Assembly: GCF_014230085.1 (NCBI RefSeq)
Contig: NZ_JACHVB010000012.1
Location: 124,001 to 188,000 of the forward strand
Length of the DNA: 64,000 nucleotides
Source: Ruficoccus amylovorans
GTDB lineage: Bacteria; Verrucomicrobiota; Verrucomicrobiia; Opitutales; Cerasicoccaceae
Direction of reading: 5' to 3'
A program made the translations under genes and the position numbers. Position 1 is the first letter of the stretch; each line of letters starts with the position of its first letter. Below the pieces are notes generated by a model. It worked only from the letters and a program-made list of their open reading frames with translations. It was not told the DNA's origin and searched no databases. Positions 31,588 to 40,376 of this stretch are shown here, piece by piece.

Positions 31588-32607
31588 ATGCTACGAGGGA
31601 CCAAGATTATTGTATTTATGGTGGCGGCCCTGCTGGCCGCAAGTGCCCAGGGGGCGATCACGCCGGGGGCCGGGTACACCGGTTCGACGGTGTTGACGGG
31701 GCGTTCCTTCGGGGCCTTTGACATTTACACCGATGCCGGAAGCGGCTCAAGCTACGCCTACGGCTGGACCGGTGGCGCGCTCAAGCAGTACTCCATGAGC
31801 AGCGGAGCCGAGACGGGCAACCTGGGCGCTCCCGATGCTGATCTTGGCTCGGCAGCTTCGCCCTCCTTTGTCAGCTACAACCCCTCGGACGGTTCCGTCT
31901 GGGTCGGCTTCACCAACTGGCAGAATCCCGCAATCGACCGGATCTACAAGGTCAGCTCGTCCGGCGAGTGGACCCAGGTGAACAGCCTGACCAACAACTA
32001 CAGCCTCGCTTTCTACAACACGGAAGCCTTCGTCATGGCCGGGAACACAGTTTACTGGATCGATGGCGAGACTGGCAGCACCACCGCCTTTGCCCAGTTC
32101 GGGACGAATTCGGCTCAGCTTACCTTCGGGGACTCCGGCATGGTCGTGGGGACCTACGGCCTCACGGGGGATAATTACATCCTCGGCTACAGCAACGCGC
32201 AGCTCAACAGCTTCCTCCAGACCATGGAGCTTGGTGGCACCTGGACGCCGCTGCTGGTCGGCGATGGCGATATCCTTGAGACCTACTCCATGACGGGTAA
32301 CAACGGCGGTATCGGCGGTGTTGCCGTGGGCGAAGACGGCACCATCTATTACTCCGGCAATGATTACTCGACCTACGAAACTCTAATCACCGACTCAGAC
32401 GGCAATGTGATCGGGACCGCCCTCTATGACGGAATCGTCTATCTGGACGAGCTGGACGGGAAGCTCTACTACACGACCTGGAGCCAGGACGGCATCTCGG
32501 TGCTGGAGGCGGTGCCCGAACCGAGCGTTTACGCCCTGGCCGGTGGGATCTTCATGCTCGCGTTTTCACTTTATTATCGCCGCCGCGTGACCCGGTTGAG
32601 GGAATAA
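31588..32607 (+). CDS. PEP-CTERM sorting-domain surface protein
   Basis: The 339-residue product has a signal peptide (IIVFMVAALLAASAQGA) and a C-terminal sorting signal VPEPSVYALAGG followed by a hydrophobic span and an arginine cluster (YYRRRVTRLRE). Such proteins are processed by an exosortase and anchored in or released to the surface or exopolysaccharide matrix. The central part is Gly-, Ser- and Tyr-rich with WxxG-like repeats suggesting a beta-propeller (DGSVWVGFTNWQNPAIDRIYKV; EDGTIYYSGNDYST), but no named family is recognised. It is the first gene of an operon with a secreted protein and a pseudopilin, divergent from the Fur-family gene. Confidence 0.88.
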   Translation: MLRGTKIIVFMVAALLAASAQGAITPGAGYTGSTVLTGRSFGAFDIYTDAGSGSSYAYGWTGGALKQYSMSSGAETGNLGAPDADLGSAASPSFVSYNPSDGSVWVGFTNWQNPAIDRIYKVSSSGEWTQVNSLTNNYSLAFYNTEAFVMAGNTVYWIDGETGSTTAFAQFGTNSAQLTFGDSGMVVGTYGLTGDNYILGYSNAQLNSFLQTMELGGTWTPLLVGDGDILETYSMTGNNGGIGGVAVGEDGTIYYSGNDYSTYETLITDSDGNVIGTALYDGIVYLDELDGKLYYTTWSQDGISVLEAVPEPSVYALAGGIFMLAFSLYYRRRVTRLRE

Positions 32608-32619
32608 GACCTGGAATGT

Positions 32620-34020
32620 ATGGTGGCTTGGAATAATAGACAAATGCTGGTTTCGGCCTTGTGCCTGCTGGCGCTGATGTCCCCGCTATTGCATGGCGGG
32701 GACTATTCGCGTGGCAAGTACGACCCCGACAACGCCTACGACGCACCCATCCCCGGCTGGGTCGGCCCGGCAGGTGAGGGCGGCGTGCCCCTGCCGGACG
32801 AGTACGGCAACCCCACCGTCAACATCGGCAACTACATCAACCCGGTCTTTGTCGGCTGGGCTTATTACTACGATGAAGAAGGCACGATCTATCCGGGGGT
32901 GGCCTATGAGCCGAGCGTGGAGGGATATTACTGGCCCTGGTCCGAGCCGGTGATGGCCGAGGGGCCGCTGTTTCCCTATATCAACGATGTCTGCTCGCTG
33001 GGGGGCTATGCGCCGGGCCAGGATACCGCAGAAGTTGAACCGGGCTACATCACCCTTTATTTTCGCAAGCCGGTGCGCGATGTGCCCGGCGCGGATCTCG
33101 TCGTGTTCGAGAACGCGATTTTTTCCGAATCCGAACTGGGCGAGGATGGCGGAGATCCCGGCGAGGGGATTGGTGGCGTTTTCGCCGAACTGGCCTACGT
33201 CGAGGTTTCCTCGGACGGGGTGCATTTCGCGCGCTTCCCTTCGGTCTCGTTGACCGAGGCCGCCTACGGCCCCAACGGTTCGCTCGACCCGACGAATGTT
33301 TACAACCTCGCCGGTAAACACGTCAACAATCAGGGCGAATGCTGGGGAACGCCCTTTGACCTCGCCAGCTTGCGTCAGGAAGACCTGACCTATTTGGACG
33401 ACGAAGACATTGAGCGTCAGGTGGACATTAACAACATCCGCTATATCAGAATCGTCGATATCCCCGGCGACGGTTCGCGGCTGGATTCTCTCGGCAACTC
33501 GATTTACGACCCGTACCCGACCAACATCTATAACGAGGGCACGGGCGGCTTCGATCTGGACGCCATCGGGGTTATCGGGCAGGAGCGCGGCTTTTACGAC
33601 TGGAGCGGTACGACGGCGATGAACCCGCTCGACGATGACGACGGCGACGGCGTCGTTAACCTGCTCGAATACGCCTTCGATATGAACCCTGCCGCCCCCG
33701 ACGCCGGTAATCTCCCCCGGATGCAACTGGTGGACGGCAAGCCGCAGCTTAGCTTCCGCCGCGACGTGCGCAACAGCGACATCACCTACGTGCTGGAGGC
33801 GACCGACAGCCTGAGCCCCGTTGCCTGGTACGAGGTTGCGCGGGTTGAAGCCTTTTCCGACCCCGTGGTCTCGCTCCCCGGCCTGGAGGCGACCACTTCT
33901 GCCGAATCTCGTCACACTCAAGCCACGCTCGGTGTCTGGCAAACTGTCAGCTTCACCGACTTGTCCGCCGACACCACGCGTTTCTATCGCGTGCGCATCG
34001 ACTGGGTTGACGCACAATGA
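32620..34020 (+). CDS. Secreted surface protein with EF-hand-like calcium loop
   Basis: The 466-residue product has an N-terminal signal (MLVSALCLLALMSPLLHG) with a likely start at 32620 or at the second ATG at 32644. The main part has a repeating pattern seen in verrucomicrobial cell-surface proteins: DLVVFENAIFSESE, LAYVEVSSDGVHFARFPS, NIRYIRIVDIPGDGS and GGFDLDAIGVI. This is followed by a dockerin-like loop DDDDGDGVVNLLEYAFDMNP that probably binds calcium, and a C-terminal beta domain. It has no PEP-CTERM tail of its own. It lies 12 bp after the PEP-CTERM gene and overlaps the next gene by four bases (ATGA), so the three genes are one transcription unit. Function unknown; ligand capture at the surface is a guess. 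Confidence 0.8.
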   Translation: MVAWNNRQMLVSALCLLALMSPLLHGGDYSRGKYDPDNAYDAPIPGWVGPAGEGGVPLPDEYGNPTVNIGNYINPVFVGWAYYYDEEGTIYPGVAYEPSVEGYYWPWSEPVMAEGPLFPYINDVCSLGGYAPGQDTAEVEPGYITLYFRKPVRDVPGADLVVFENAIFSESELGEDGGDPGEGIGGVFAELAYVEVSSDGVHFARFPSVSLTEAAYGPNGSLDPTNVYNLAGKHVNNQGECWGTPFDLASLRQEDLTYLDDEDIERQVDINNIRYIRIVDIPGDGSRLDSLGNSIYDPYPTNIYNEGTGGFDLDAIGVIGQERGFYDWSGTTAMNPLDDDDGDGVVNLLEYAFDMNPAAPDAGNLPRMQLVDGKPQLSFRRDVRNSDITYVLEATDSLSPVAWYEVARVEAFSDPVVSLPGLEATTSAESRHTQATLGVWQTVSFTDLSADTTRFYRVRIDWVDAQ

Positions 34021-34880
34021 CACTAAAGACAAAGACTTCCGGGCGGCTCCGCCGCGCCTTTTCCCTGATTGAACTGCTCAGCGCTATGGCAGTCCTCGCC
34101 ATTCTTGGCACGCTCGTGGTCAACGTGGTGGGCAGTGTCCGGCAGCAGGCCATGACCTCGCGTTCGATGGGGAGCATCCGCGCCCTCGTCACTGCCAATT
34201 ACGCCTGTGCCGCCGACACCGGGCGCTTCGCCAAGGCTGAAAACCTGGCCGATACGGTTCACTGGCACGGCAAGCAGAAGAGCTCCAACAACTGGGTTGG
34301 TTACGGCGGCTACCTGACGCCTTATCTGGGAGAGGACCGCAAGGTGAGCCTGTGCCCGGTCTTTGAGCAGATCCTCGAAGAGGACGAGGGCAACCAGTTC
34401 AACAAGGGCACCGGTGGCTACGGCTACAACGGGATTTACCTAGGCAACGATCCCGCCGCAACGATTGCTCCTTCCGGTTCGTCGGGGGGTGGAAACACGC
34501 GTCCAACCCGCCCAGTTCGCACGGAGACAGCGGCTAACCGCCCCAGCGCACTCATCGATCCGGCCAATACCGTCATGTTCACCTCGGCCGCGCTGGTCAA
34601 GGAGGGCGGAGTGGTGGAGACCTATCTTTCCGCGCCCTACCATGCGCTTTCCGGCACCGAACTGGGGCAGAGACTGACCCCGACCACGCATTTCCGCTTC
34701 AACGGCAAGGCGCTCGTGGCCTGGTGCGACGGTCACGTCACGCTGGAGGCGCCCAACGACGCCGACACCAGCCAGAATGCCTACGGCGACGACAACGGCA
34801 AGTACACCGTCGGCTGGTTTGGCCCGACCGACAACAACGGCTACTGGAACCCGCATTACAAGCTCGGGACCGCGTATTAG
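34017..34880 (+). CDS. Type II secretion/type IV pilin-like prepilin protein with large C-terminal domain
   Basis: The N-terminus RRAFSLIELLSAMAVLAILG is a class III prepilin signal: cleavage would fall between A14 and F15, leaving glutamate E19 at mature position 5, followed by a hydrophobic helix. The 287-residue product ends in the domain common in Verrucomicrobia and Planctomycetes pseudopilins (FRFNGKALVAWCDGHVTLE, then KYTVGWFGPTDNNGYWNP). The repertoire of such genes in these phyla is large and roles are mostly unknown. The start codon overlaps the previous stop (ATGA), so translation is probably coupled. A family A repeat follows it. Confidence 0.88.
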   Translation: MTLKTKTSGRLRRAFSLIELLSAMAVLAILGTLVVNVVGSVRQQAMTSRSMGSIRALVTANYACAADTGRFAKAENLADTVHWHGKQKSSNNWVGYGGYLTPYLGEDRKVSLCPVFEQILEEDEGNQFNKGTGGYGYNGIYLGNDPAATIAPSGSSGGGNTRPTRPVRTETAANRPSALIDPANTVMFTSAALVKEGGVVETYLSAPYHALSGTELGQRLTPTTHFRFNGKALVAWCDGHVTLEAPNDADTSQNAYGDDNGKYTVGWFGPTDNNGYWNPHYKLGTAY

Positions 34881-34890
34881 GGGGCGGAGT

Positions 34891-35036
34891 AAATAAAGTC
34901 GTTACCAACCGTTGAAAGGCCGAATGACCAAATGGTTAAATGGTTAATTGTTATTTCCCGGGTTCAAACAGCCAACAATTAACAATCAGCCATTTAGCCA
35001 TTTAACCATTGTGGCTATAATATTTCTTCAAACGCT
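34891..35036 (+). repeat. Family A palindromic repeat, copy 3
   Basis: Same orientation as copy 1, matching the AAATAAAGTCGT left flank, the ATGGTTAA units, TTAATTGTT, CCAACAATTAACAATC, TTTAACCATTGTGGCTA and the TATTTCTTCAAACGCT right flank. The left end is GTTACC instead of GTAGCC. It starts 10 bp after the pseudopilin stop codon. Confidence 0.85.
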
Positions 35037-35062
35037 CTATGCGTCCCCGCACGTTTTGGCTT

Positions 35063-35087
35063 GCCCCGGTGTGGTCCGGGGCGTTTT
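35063..35087 (+). terminator. GC-rich hairpin just upstream of trpS
   Basis: GCCCCGG (35063-35069) pairs with CCGGGGC (35076-35082), followed by G and four Ts, only 10 bases before the trpS ATG. It may end the surface operon or act as a leader element of trpS. No tryptophan-rich leader peptide was seen. Confidence 0.6.
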
Positions 35088-35096
35088 CCCTTAAAA

Positions 35097-36128
35097 ATGG
35101 CTGAACAAACCGCCGACAAACCCGTCGTTCTCACCTGCGCCCAACCCACCGGGAAAATCCATCTCGGCAATTACCTCGGGGCGGTCAAAAACTGGGTGCG
35201 CTTTCAGGACGATTACGAATGCTTTTTCGGCATCGTGGACATGCACTCGATCACCGTGCCTTATGTCCCCGCGGACCTGCGCAAGAATACTTTCGATCTC
35301 CTGGCGACTTACATCGCCTGCGGCCTCGACCCGGAGCGCTGCCACCTCTTTTTGCAGTCGCATGTGACCGGTCACGCCGAGCTGACCTGGGTGCTCGGCT
35401 GCCTGACCCCTCTGGGCCGCCTGGAGCGCATGACCCAGTTCAAGGAAAAGTCCCGCAAGCAGCAGGACTCCGGCAGCGCGGGCTTCATCGGCAGCGGGCT
35501 GCTCTACTACCCGGTCCTGATGGCCGCCGACATCCTCCTTTACAACGCCGACCGCGTCCCGGTGGGCGAGGACCAGACGCAGCACCTGGAAATCACCCGC
35601 GACATCGCCCAGAAGTTCAACGAGACCTACTCGCCGACCTTCAAAGTGCCCGAGATCGACGTTCCGAAAACCGGGGCGCGCATCATGTCGCTCCAGTCGC
35701 CCGAGTCGAAGATGTCGAAGTCCGATACCAACCAGAACGGCACGATCTACCTCATCGACGACCCCAAGACGATCCGCAAGAAAATCGGCAGTGCCGTGAC
35801 CGACTCCGGCAGCGAGATCCGCGCCGGGGCCGACAAGCCCGGCATCACCAATTTGCTGAACATCTTTTCCGCCGCCAGCGGCCAGCCGGTCGAGATGCTG
35901 GAAAGGGACTTCGCGGGCAAGACCTACGCCGATTTCAAAGGGGCTGTGGCCGAGGCCGTAGTCGAAATGCTCACCCCGGTGCGTGAGCGCTACGAGGCCA
36001 TTCACGGCGACAAGGACTACCTCCTGTCCGTCCTGCGCGACGGCAGCGCCGCCGCCCAGAAGCGCGCCTACAAGACCCTCTCCAAGGTCTGGCGCAAGGC
36101 CGGTTTCGTCGAAGTCCCCCGGGGCTAA
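35097..36128 (+). CDS. trpS: Tryptophanyl-tRNA synthetase
   Basis: The ATG at 35097 (MAEQTADKPVVLTCAQPTGK) gives 343 residues, usual for bacterial TrpRS; the longer reading frame to 35061 would run through the upstream hairpin. Class I signatures are PTGKIHLGNYLGA (HIGH-like) and SPESKMSKSDTNQNGT (KMSKS). The Trp-binding region is seen in GFIGSGLLYYPVLMAADILLY and VPVGEDQTQHLEITRDIA. It charges tRNA-Trp in the cytosol. An acidic membrane protein gene follows 124 bp downstream. Confidence 0.96.
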   Translation: MAEQTADKPVVLTCAQPTGKIHLGNYLGAVKNWVRFQDDYECFFGIVDMHSITVPYVPADLRKNTFDLLATYIACGLDPERCHLFLQSHVTGHAELTWVLGCLTPLGRLERMTQFKEKSRKQQDSGSAGFIGSGLLYYPVLMAADILLYNADRVPVGEDQTQHLEITRDIAQKFNETYSPTFKVPEIDVPKTGARIMSLQSPESKMSKSDTNQNGTIYLIDDPKTIRKKIGSAVTDSGSEIRAGADKPGITNLLNIFSAASGQPVEMLERDFAGKTYADFKGAVAEAVVEMLTPVRERYEAIHGDKDYLLSVLRDGSAAAQKRAYKTLSKVWRKAGFVEVPRG

Positions 36129-36252
36129 AAGCGGGGAAAACGCCCGCGATGACATGAAAGAAAAGATCGCCAGCGTGGCCCGTCTGGCGACTCTTGCGAT
36201 AGGTTCTTGTCAGCGGGCACTTTATCCTGCAAACTGGCTGCAAATTATCAGA

Positions 36253-37863
36253 ATGGAGGACCTAAACAATTTCCGGCTTCAGAAGATCAGCATGATCGTC
36301 GCCGACGTCCTTCTCGTCGCGTTCGGCTTGATCTTTGCCTTCAGCGGCGATGGCCCCATGAGCCCCATGCAGTTCTTCTGGGTGGTGGTCAGTGTTGGGC
36401 TCGGCGGCGTGCTTGCGTTCATTCCCTTTTTCCTGGAGTTCAAGATCCGGGCGAACCTGATGGAGTACGACCGCAGTCAGGCCAACCTGGAAAACGCCGA
36501 ACGCATCGAGCGGGTGCTGGCCGAGATCCACGAGATCGCGGCCATCGTCGCCCGCCAGACCGACCGCGCCGAGGAGGCCCTGGCCAAGACGACCGAGGCT
36601 GCTGCCCGGCTGGAGGGGCACACGCCCGGCCAGCCCGGTGACAGCGGCGAGATCAAGGCGCTGTCCGACTCGGTCGAGTCCCTGCGCAAGGATGTGGCCC
36701 AGGCGCTTGAGAGCGTGGCCTCGGCGGAGGACACCGCAGCCCTCATTGGCGGAATCGAGGTGTCGCTGGTCAATCTCAGCGGCCAGCTTGAGCAGGTGCA
36801 GTATCAACTGACCCGCGACGCAGCCGCCCGCACAGCCCCGGATCAGGCCCCGGCTCACGCTTCCGACGCCGACGAGGCGGTCGAGCCCTCGGCGCTGGAG
36901 ACGGAAGGTGGTTTATCGCACGCCCACACGAAGTTCGCACTTGGCGATACGCTGCCCGCCGACATCGCCAACGACGAGACGGTCGAACCCGACGAGACCC
37001 TGTTGGCCGAGCAGGAAGTTCCCGGTGAGGAGACGCCTGAGGAGGAGCTCGAAGGGGCTGAGGATGTGCCCGAAGATTTGGCCGTCAAGGACGCCGCCTA
37101 CGAGGCCGAGATCGACGAGCTTGAAGCCGACTTGGCCGAGGCCGCCGAAGAATTGGCCGCCGAGGAAGGGGAGCTCTTGCCCGGCGACACCTTGCCCGGG
37201 GACGTGGCTGATGACGAAAGCGTGATTTCCGATGACGACCTGCTTGAGGCGGACGAGGAATCCGAGCCTGCACAGCCCTCCTGGGAGCCATCCGCCGAAG
37301 AGGAGCTTGAAGGGGCTGAGGACGTGCCCGAGGATTTGTCCGTCAAAGACGCGGCCTACGAAGCCGAGATCGACGAGCTTGAGTCCCGCCGCGAAGAAGC
37401 CGCCGCCGATCTCGCCCGCGAAGAGGGGCCGGTCTTTACCGACTCCCGCCCACTGGACGCCTCTGCCGGAGCCGCCTCAGCGGATGCCGCTGAGGGCACC
37501 AGCAGTGATGCCGATGACAATGACGCCGCCGAGGGCCTTTCTCAGCCGAACCTGATGGAGGAATTGCCTCCGTTGCGGGAAAAGCCCCGCAAGAGCCCGA
37601 AAGGCGCGACCGTTTTGGTTGCCCAGGTGCTGATCGGCATCGGCAACAAGCCGTACGTGCGCGGCATCGGCCCCGGTCTTTCGCCGGATGAGGGCGTGCC
37701 GATGGAGTTTCTCGAAATCGGAAAATGGCAGTGGACCGCGCCCGATGGCGAGGAGCCCATCAGTTGCCGCATCTACAAGAACGATGAAATCCCCGCTGAC
37801 GGGGACATGATCGAGCTTGAGCCCGGCCAGCGCCGTACGGTGTCGCCGACTTTCCAGGGCTGA
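36253..37863 (+). CDS. Acidic membrane-anchored protein with tandem internal duplication
   Basis: The frame is open from 35983 inside trpS. The ATG at 36253 (MEDLNNFRLQKISMIVADVLL) is the likely start, giving 536 residues; 36154 is an alternative. Two membrane helices (about 13-35 and 42-64) are followed by a coiled-coil stretch (ENAERIERVLAEIHEIAAIVARQ). A strongly acidic region then contains two copies of a unit of about 86 residues, each with GDTLP, DDE/NDE and EEELEGAEDVPEDL-x-VKDAAYEAEIDELE. The C-terminus holds a separate basic domain (KGATVLVAQVLIGIGNKPYVRG, PMEFLEIGKWQW). I know no named function. The layout suggests an inner-membrane protein with a long flexible cytoplasmic spacer. 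A terminator follows at 37895. Confidence 0.75.
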   Translation: MEDLNNFRLQKISMIVADVLLVAFGLIFAFSGDGPMSPMQFFWVVVSVGLGGVLAFIPFFLEFKIRANLMEYDRSQANLENAERIERVLAEIHEIAAIVARQTDRAEEALAKTTEAAARLEGHTPGQPGDSGEIKALSDSVESLRKDVAQALESVASAEDTAALIGGIEVSLVNLSGQLEQVQYQLTRDAAARTAPDQAPAHASDADEAVEPSALETEGGLSHAHTKFALGDTLPADIANDETVEPDETLLAEQEVPGEETPEEELEGAEDVPEDLAVKDAAYEAEIDELEADLAEAAEELAAEEGELLPGDTLPGDVADDESVISDDDLLEADEESEPAQPSWEPSAEEELEGAEDVPEDLSVKDAAYEAEIDELESRREEAAADLAREEGPVFTDSRPLDASAGAASADAAEGTSSDADDNDAAEGLSQPNLMEELPPLREKPRKSPKGATVLVAQVLIGIGNKPYVRGIGPGLSPDEGVPMEFLEIGKWQWTAPDGEEPISCRIYKNDEIPADGDMIELEPGQRRTVSPTFQG

Positions 37864-37894
37864 AATAAACAGAGCTTTTCTCCCTTTGACTACA

Positions 37895-37924
37895 CCCCGC
37901 ACCTGCACTGGTGCGGGGTTTTTT
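37895..37924 (+). terminator. Terminator of the acidic membrane protein gene
   Basis: CCCCGCACC and GGTGCGGGG pair around a six-base loop, followed by six Ts. Confidence 0.9.
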
Positions 37925-37963
37925 CTGGCTTCCGAAAGCGCCAGGCATGGCTTGTTGTCGGGT

Positions 37964-38077
37964 ATGGTTAATTATTATGACCGTGCTTTTCAGGGGAAGT
38001 ATCAGCTCTTGTTTTGGATTGTCCTGTCGGTGTTTTTTATTAGATTTGTAAATGGAAGCCATAAGTCGCATGCGTAA
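37964..38077 (+). CDS. Possible 37-residue membrane peptide upstream of pckG
   Basis: An ATG at 37964 opens 37 codons with one hydrophobic span (LLFWIVLSVFFIRFV). There is no clear ribosome site and no family match, so this may be chance. The rest of the 326-bp gap before pckG is AT-rich and shows no other structure. Confidence 0.25.
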   Translation: MVNYYDRAFQGKYQLLFWIVLSVFFIRFVNGSHKSHA

Positions 38078-38189
38078 TTAGAGGATCGGGACGCGTTTGC
38101 TCGTCTGGATTTAAATTAGTGTTGCTATTCATTTCAGTTTTTGTGGATTAGTTTTTTTAATTTTACGACACCCAGCAACTAACTTAATC

Positions 38190-39998
38190 ATGAGTACTGC
38201 CACAGAATCCCAACCCAAAACCGAGAACGCCGCCCTGCTCAAGTGGGTCGACAAGATGGTCGAGATGTGCAAGCCCGACAAGGTGCACTGGTGCGATGGT
38301 TCTCAGGAGGAAGCAGACCGCCTCTTCGCCGAAATGGTTGAAGCCGGCACCTGTATCCGCCTTAACGAGGAGAAGCGCCCGAACAGCTATCTGTTCCGCT
38401 CCGATCCCCGCGACGTCGCCCGCGTCGAATCCCGTACCTTTATCTGCTCGCAGAACAAGGACGATGCCGGTCCCACCAACAACTGGGAAGAACCCCGCAA
38501 GATGCGCCGCCAGATGAAGGAACTCTTCGAAGGCTGCATGAAGGGGCGCACGATGTACATCATCCCCTTCAGCATGGGCCCCGTGGGCGGCCCGATTTCT
38601 CAGATCGGCGTCGAAGTCACCGACTCGGCCTATGTCGTGGTCAACATGCGTATCATGGCCCGCGTCGGCCAGAAGGTGCTGGACGCCCTCGGCACGGACG
38701 GCTTCTTCGTCCCCTGCCTGCACTCTGTCGGCCAGCCGCTGAAGGATGGCGAAAAGAGCGCCGCCTGGCCCTGCAACCCGGAAAATACGTACATCGTTCA
38801 CTTCCCCGAAGAGCGCACGATCGTCTCCTTCGGCTCGGGTTACGGCGGTAACGCCTTGCTCGGCAAGAAGTGCTTCGCCCTGCGCATCGCCTCCACCATG
38901 GCCCGCGACGAGGGCTGGATGGCCGAGCACATGCTCATCCTCGGTGTGGAAGAGCCCTGCGGCAAGAAGACCTACGTCACCGCTGCCTTCCCGAGCGCCT
39001 GCGGCAAGACCAACTTCGCGATGGTCATCCCGCCCAAGGAAATGGAAGGCTACAAGGTCACCTGCGTAGGCGATGACATCGCCTGGATCAAGCCCGACGC
39101 CAACGGCAAGCTCCGCGCCATCAACCCGGAAGCCGGTTTCTTCGGCGTGGCCCCCGGTACCTCCTACGACACCAACCCGAGTGCGATGGACTCCTGCTCG
39201 CGTGACACCATCTTCACCAACGTCGCGCTGACCGACGACGGCGACGTGTGGTGGGAAGGCATGACTGCGGAAGCCCCGGCGCACCTGATCGACTGGCAGG
39301 GCAACGACTGGACCCCCGACTGTGGCCGTCCTTCCTCGCACCCGAACAGCCGCTTCACCGCCCCGGCCCGCAACTGCCCGGTCATCGACCCGGATTGGGA
39401 GCGCCTCGACGGTGTTGAAATCAAGGCCATGGTCTTCGGTGGCCGCCGCATGAGCGACATTCCGCTCGTCTTCCAGAGCTTCACCTGGAGTCACGGGGTG
39501 TACCTCGGTGCCACCATGGGCTCCGAGCGCACCGCCGCCGCCGAAGGTAAGGCCGGTGAACTGCGCCGCGACCCGATGGCCATGCTGCCGTTCTGCGGTT
39601 ACCACATGGGTGACTACTTCCGCCACTGGCTCAAGATGCAGAAGGACCTGGACGAAACCCCGCGTATCTTCCACGTCAACTGGTTCCGCCGCAACGCCGA
39701 CGGCAAGTGGCTCTGGCCGGGCTTTGGCCAGAACATGCGCGTCCTGCGCTGGATCGTCGAGCGTGCCAACGGCCGCGGTTTCGCCAAGGAAACCCCGATC
39801 GGCTGGGTGCCCCGCTACTGCGACCTCGACTGGCGCGGCCTGGACTTCTCCGAAGATCAGTGGAAGGAACTCATGAGCATCGACCGCGAAAAGATGAAGA
39901 TGCAGACCCTGCAGCACGAAGAGCTCTTCCTCCAACTCTTCGACCACCTGCCCAAGGAACTGATCTTCGAACGCGAACTGCTCATTTCCCGCCTTTAA
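38190..39998 (+). CDS. pckG: GTP-dependent phosphoenolpyruvate carboxykinase
   Basis: This 602-residue enzyme converts oxaloacetate and GTP to PEP, GDP and CO2, the first committed step of gluconeogenesis. The P-loop with the reactive cysteine is [13 protein letters not shown] (C271). Other family signatures are [40 protein letters not shown] (metal site), [12 protein letters not shown] and the GTP-specific [11 protein letters not shown]. Length and motifs match the GTP class rather than the ATP class. A terminator follows at 40027. A second, unrelated-looking large PEPCK candidate sits at 7515-10967. Confidence 0.97.
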   Translation: MSTATESQPKTENAALLKWVDKMVEMCKPDKVHWCDGSQEEADRLFAEMVEAGTCIRLNEEKRPNSYLFRSDPRDVARVESRTFICSQNKDDAGPTNNWEEPRKMRRQMKELFEGCMKGRTMYIIPFSMGPVGGPISQIGVEVTDSAYVVVNMRIMARVGQKVLDALGTDGFFVPCLHSVGQPLKDGEKSAAWPCNPENTYIVHFPEERTIVSFGSGYGGNALLGKKCFALRIASTMARDEGWMAEHMLILGVEEPCGKKTYVTAAFPSACGKTNFAMVIPPKEMEGYKVTCVGDDIAWIKPDANGKLRAINPEAGFFGVAPGTSYDTNPSAMDSCSRDTIFTNVALTDDGDVWWEGMTAEAPAHLIDWQGNDWTPDCGRPSSHPNSRFTAPARNCPVIDPDWERLDGVEIKAMVFGGRRMSDIPLVFQSFTWSHGVYLGATMGSERTAAAEGKAGELRRDPMAMLPFCGYHMGDYFRHWLKMQKDLDETPRIFHVNWFRRNADGKWLWPGFGQNMRVLRWIVERANGRGFAKETPIGWVPRYCDLDWRGLDFSEDQWKELMSIDREKMKMQTLQHEELFLQLFDHLPKELIFERELLISRL

Positions 39999-40026
39999 GA
40001 TTTCGCGATCTTAACGAACAACCCCG

Positions 40027-40058
40027 AGACGTCCGGCTTCTACGCCGGGCGTCTTTTT
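40027..40058 (+). terminator. Terminator of pckG
   Basis: AGACGTCCGGC and GCCGGGCGTCT pair with one G-T wobble and are followed by five Ts, 28 bases after the pckG stop. Confidence 0.88.
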
Positions 40059-40062
40059 ATAG

Positions 40063-40120
40063 CTTAAACGCTTGTGCGTTTAAGAGTTTGAGAGTTTCGG
40101 GTTTGAGAGTTTGAGAGTTA
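40063..40120. repeat. Hairpin plus tandem octamer repeat GTTTGAGA
   Basis: A short hairpin (CTTAAACGC, loop TTGT, GCGTTTAAG) at 40063-40084 leads directly into octamer units: GTTTAAGA, GTTTGAGA, a 7-base variant GTTTCGG, GTTTGAGA, GTTTGAGA and GTT. The octamer periodicity resembles the arms of the other intergenic repeats of this window. The rest of the gap to 40260 shows no gene. Confidence 0.65.
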
Positions 40121-40276
40121 AAGGGGCGGGAGCGTTGGGAGAGGAATAGCACCTCTCATCCGGATCAAAGCGCCGAACCCTTGCGCTGGGGAGCTGTCCT
40201 TGTCCCGCCGAATCGTGCTCTCCGAGCAGACTTGCTTACCTGCGAAACCCGCACTCTCCGGCGGGGGAGGGGTAGC

Positions 40277-40376
40277 GGCCTTTCTGGACTTTGAGGGGGC
40301 GTCGCCCCCTCAAAGTCCAGAAAGGCCACGCACCGTAGGGGCATCGCCCCTCAATGCCAGCGGGTGTAACCCGCTA
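40277..40376. repeat. Multi-hairpin module, copy 1, ending at a stop codon
   Basis: The first element is a perfect 24-bp inverted repeat (40277-40300 and 40304-40327) with loop GTC. It is followed by CGTA, a hairpin GGGGC-ATC-GCCCC, TCAATGCC and a third hairpin AGCGGGT-GTA-ACCCGCT. The TAG stop of the leftward CAP gene (40374-40376) lies at the edge of the third hairpin. A second module with the same layout occurs at 50754-50939. Confidence 0.8.

Noticed and set aside
34921-35036. Family A copy 3 as a CRISPR-like or tRNA-like element
   Set aside because: There is no direct-repeat and spacer pattern and no cloverleaf; it is a palindromic dispersed repeat.
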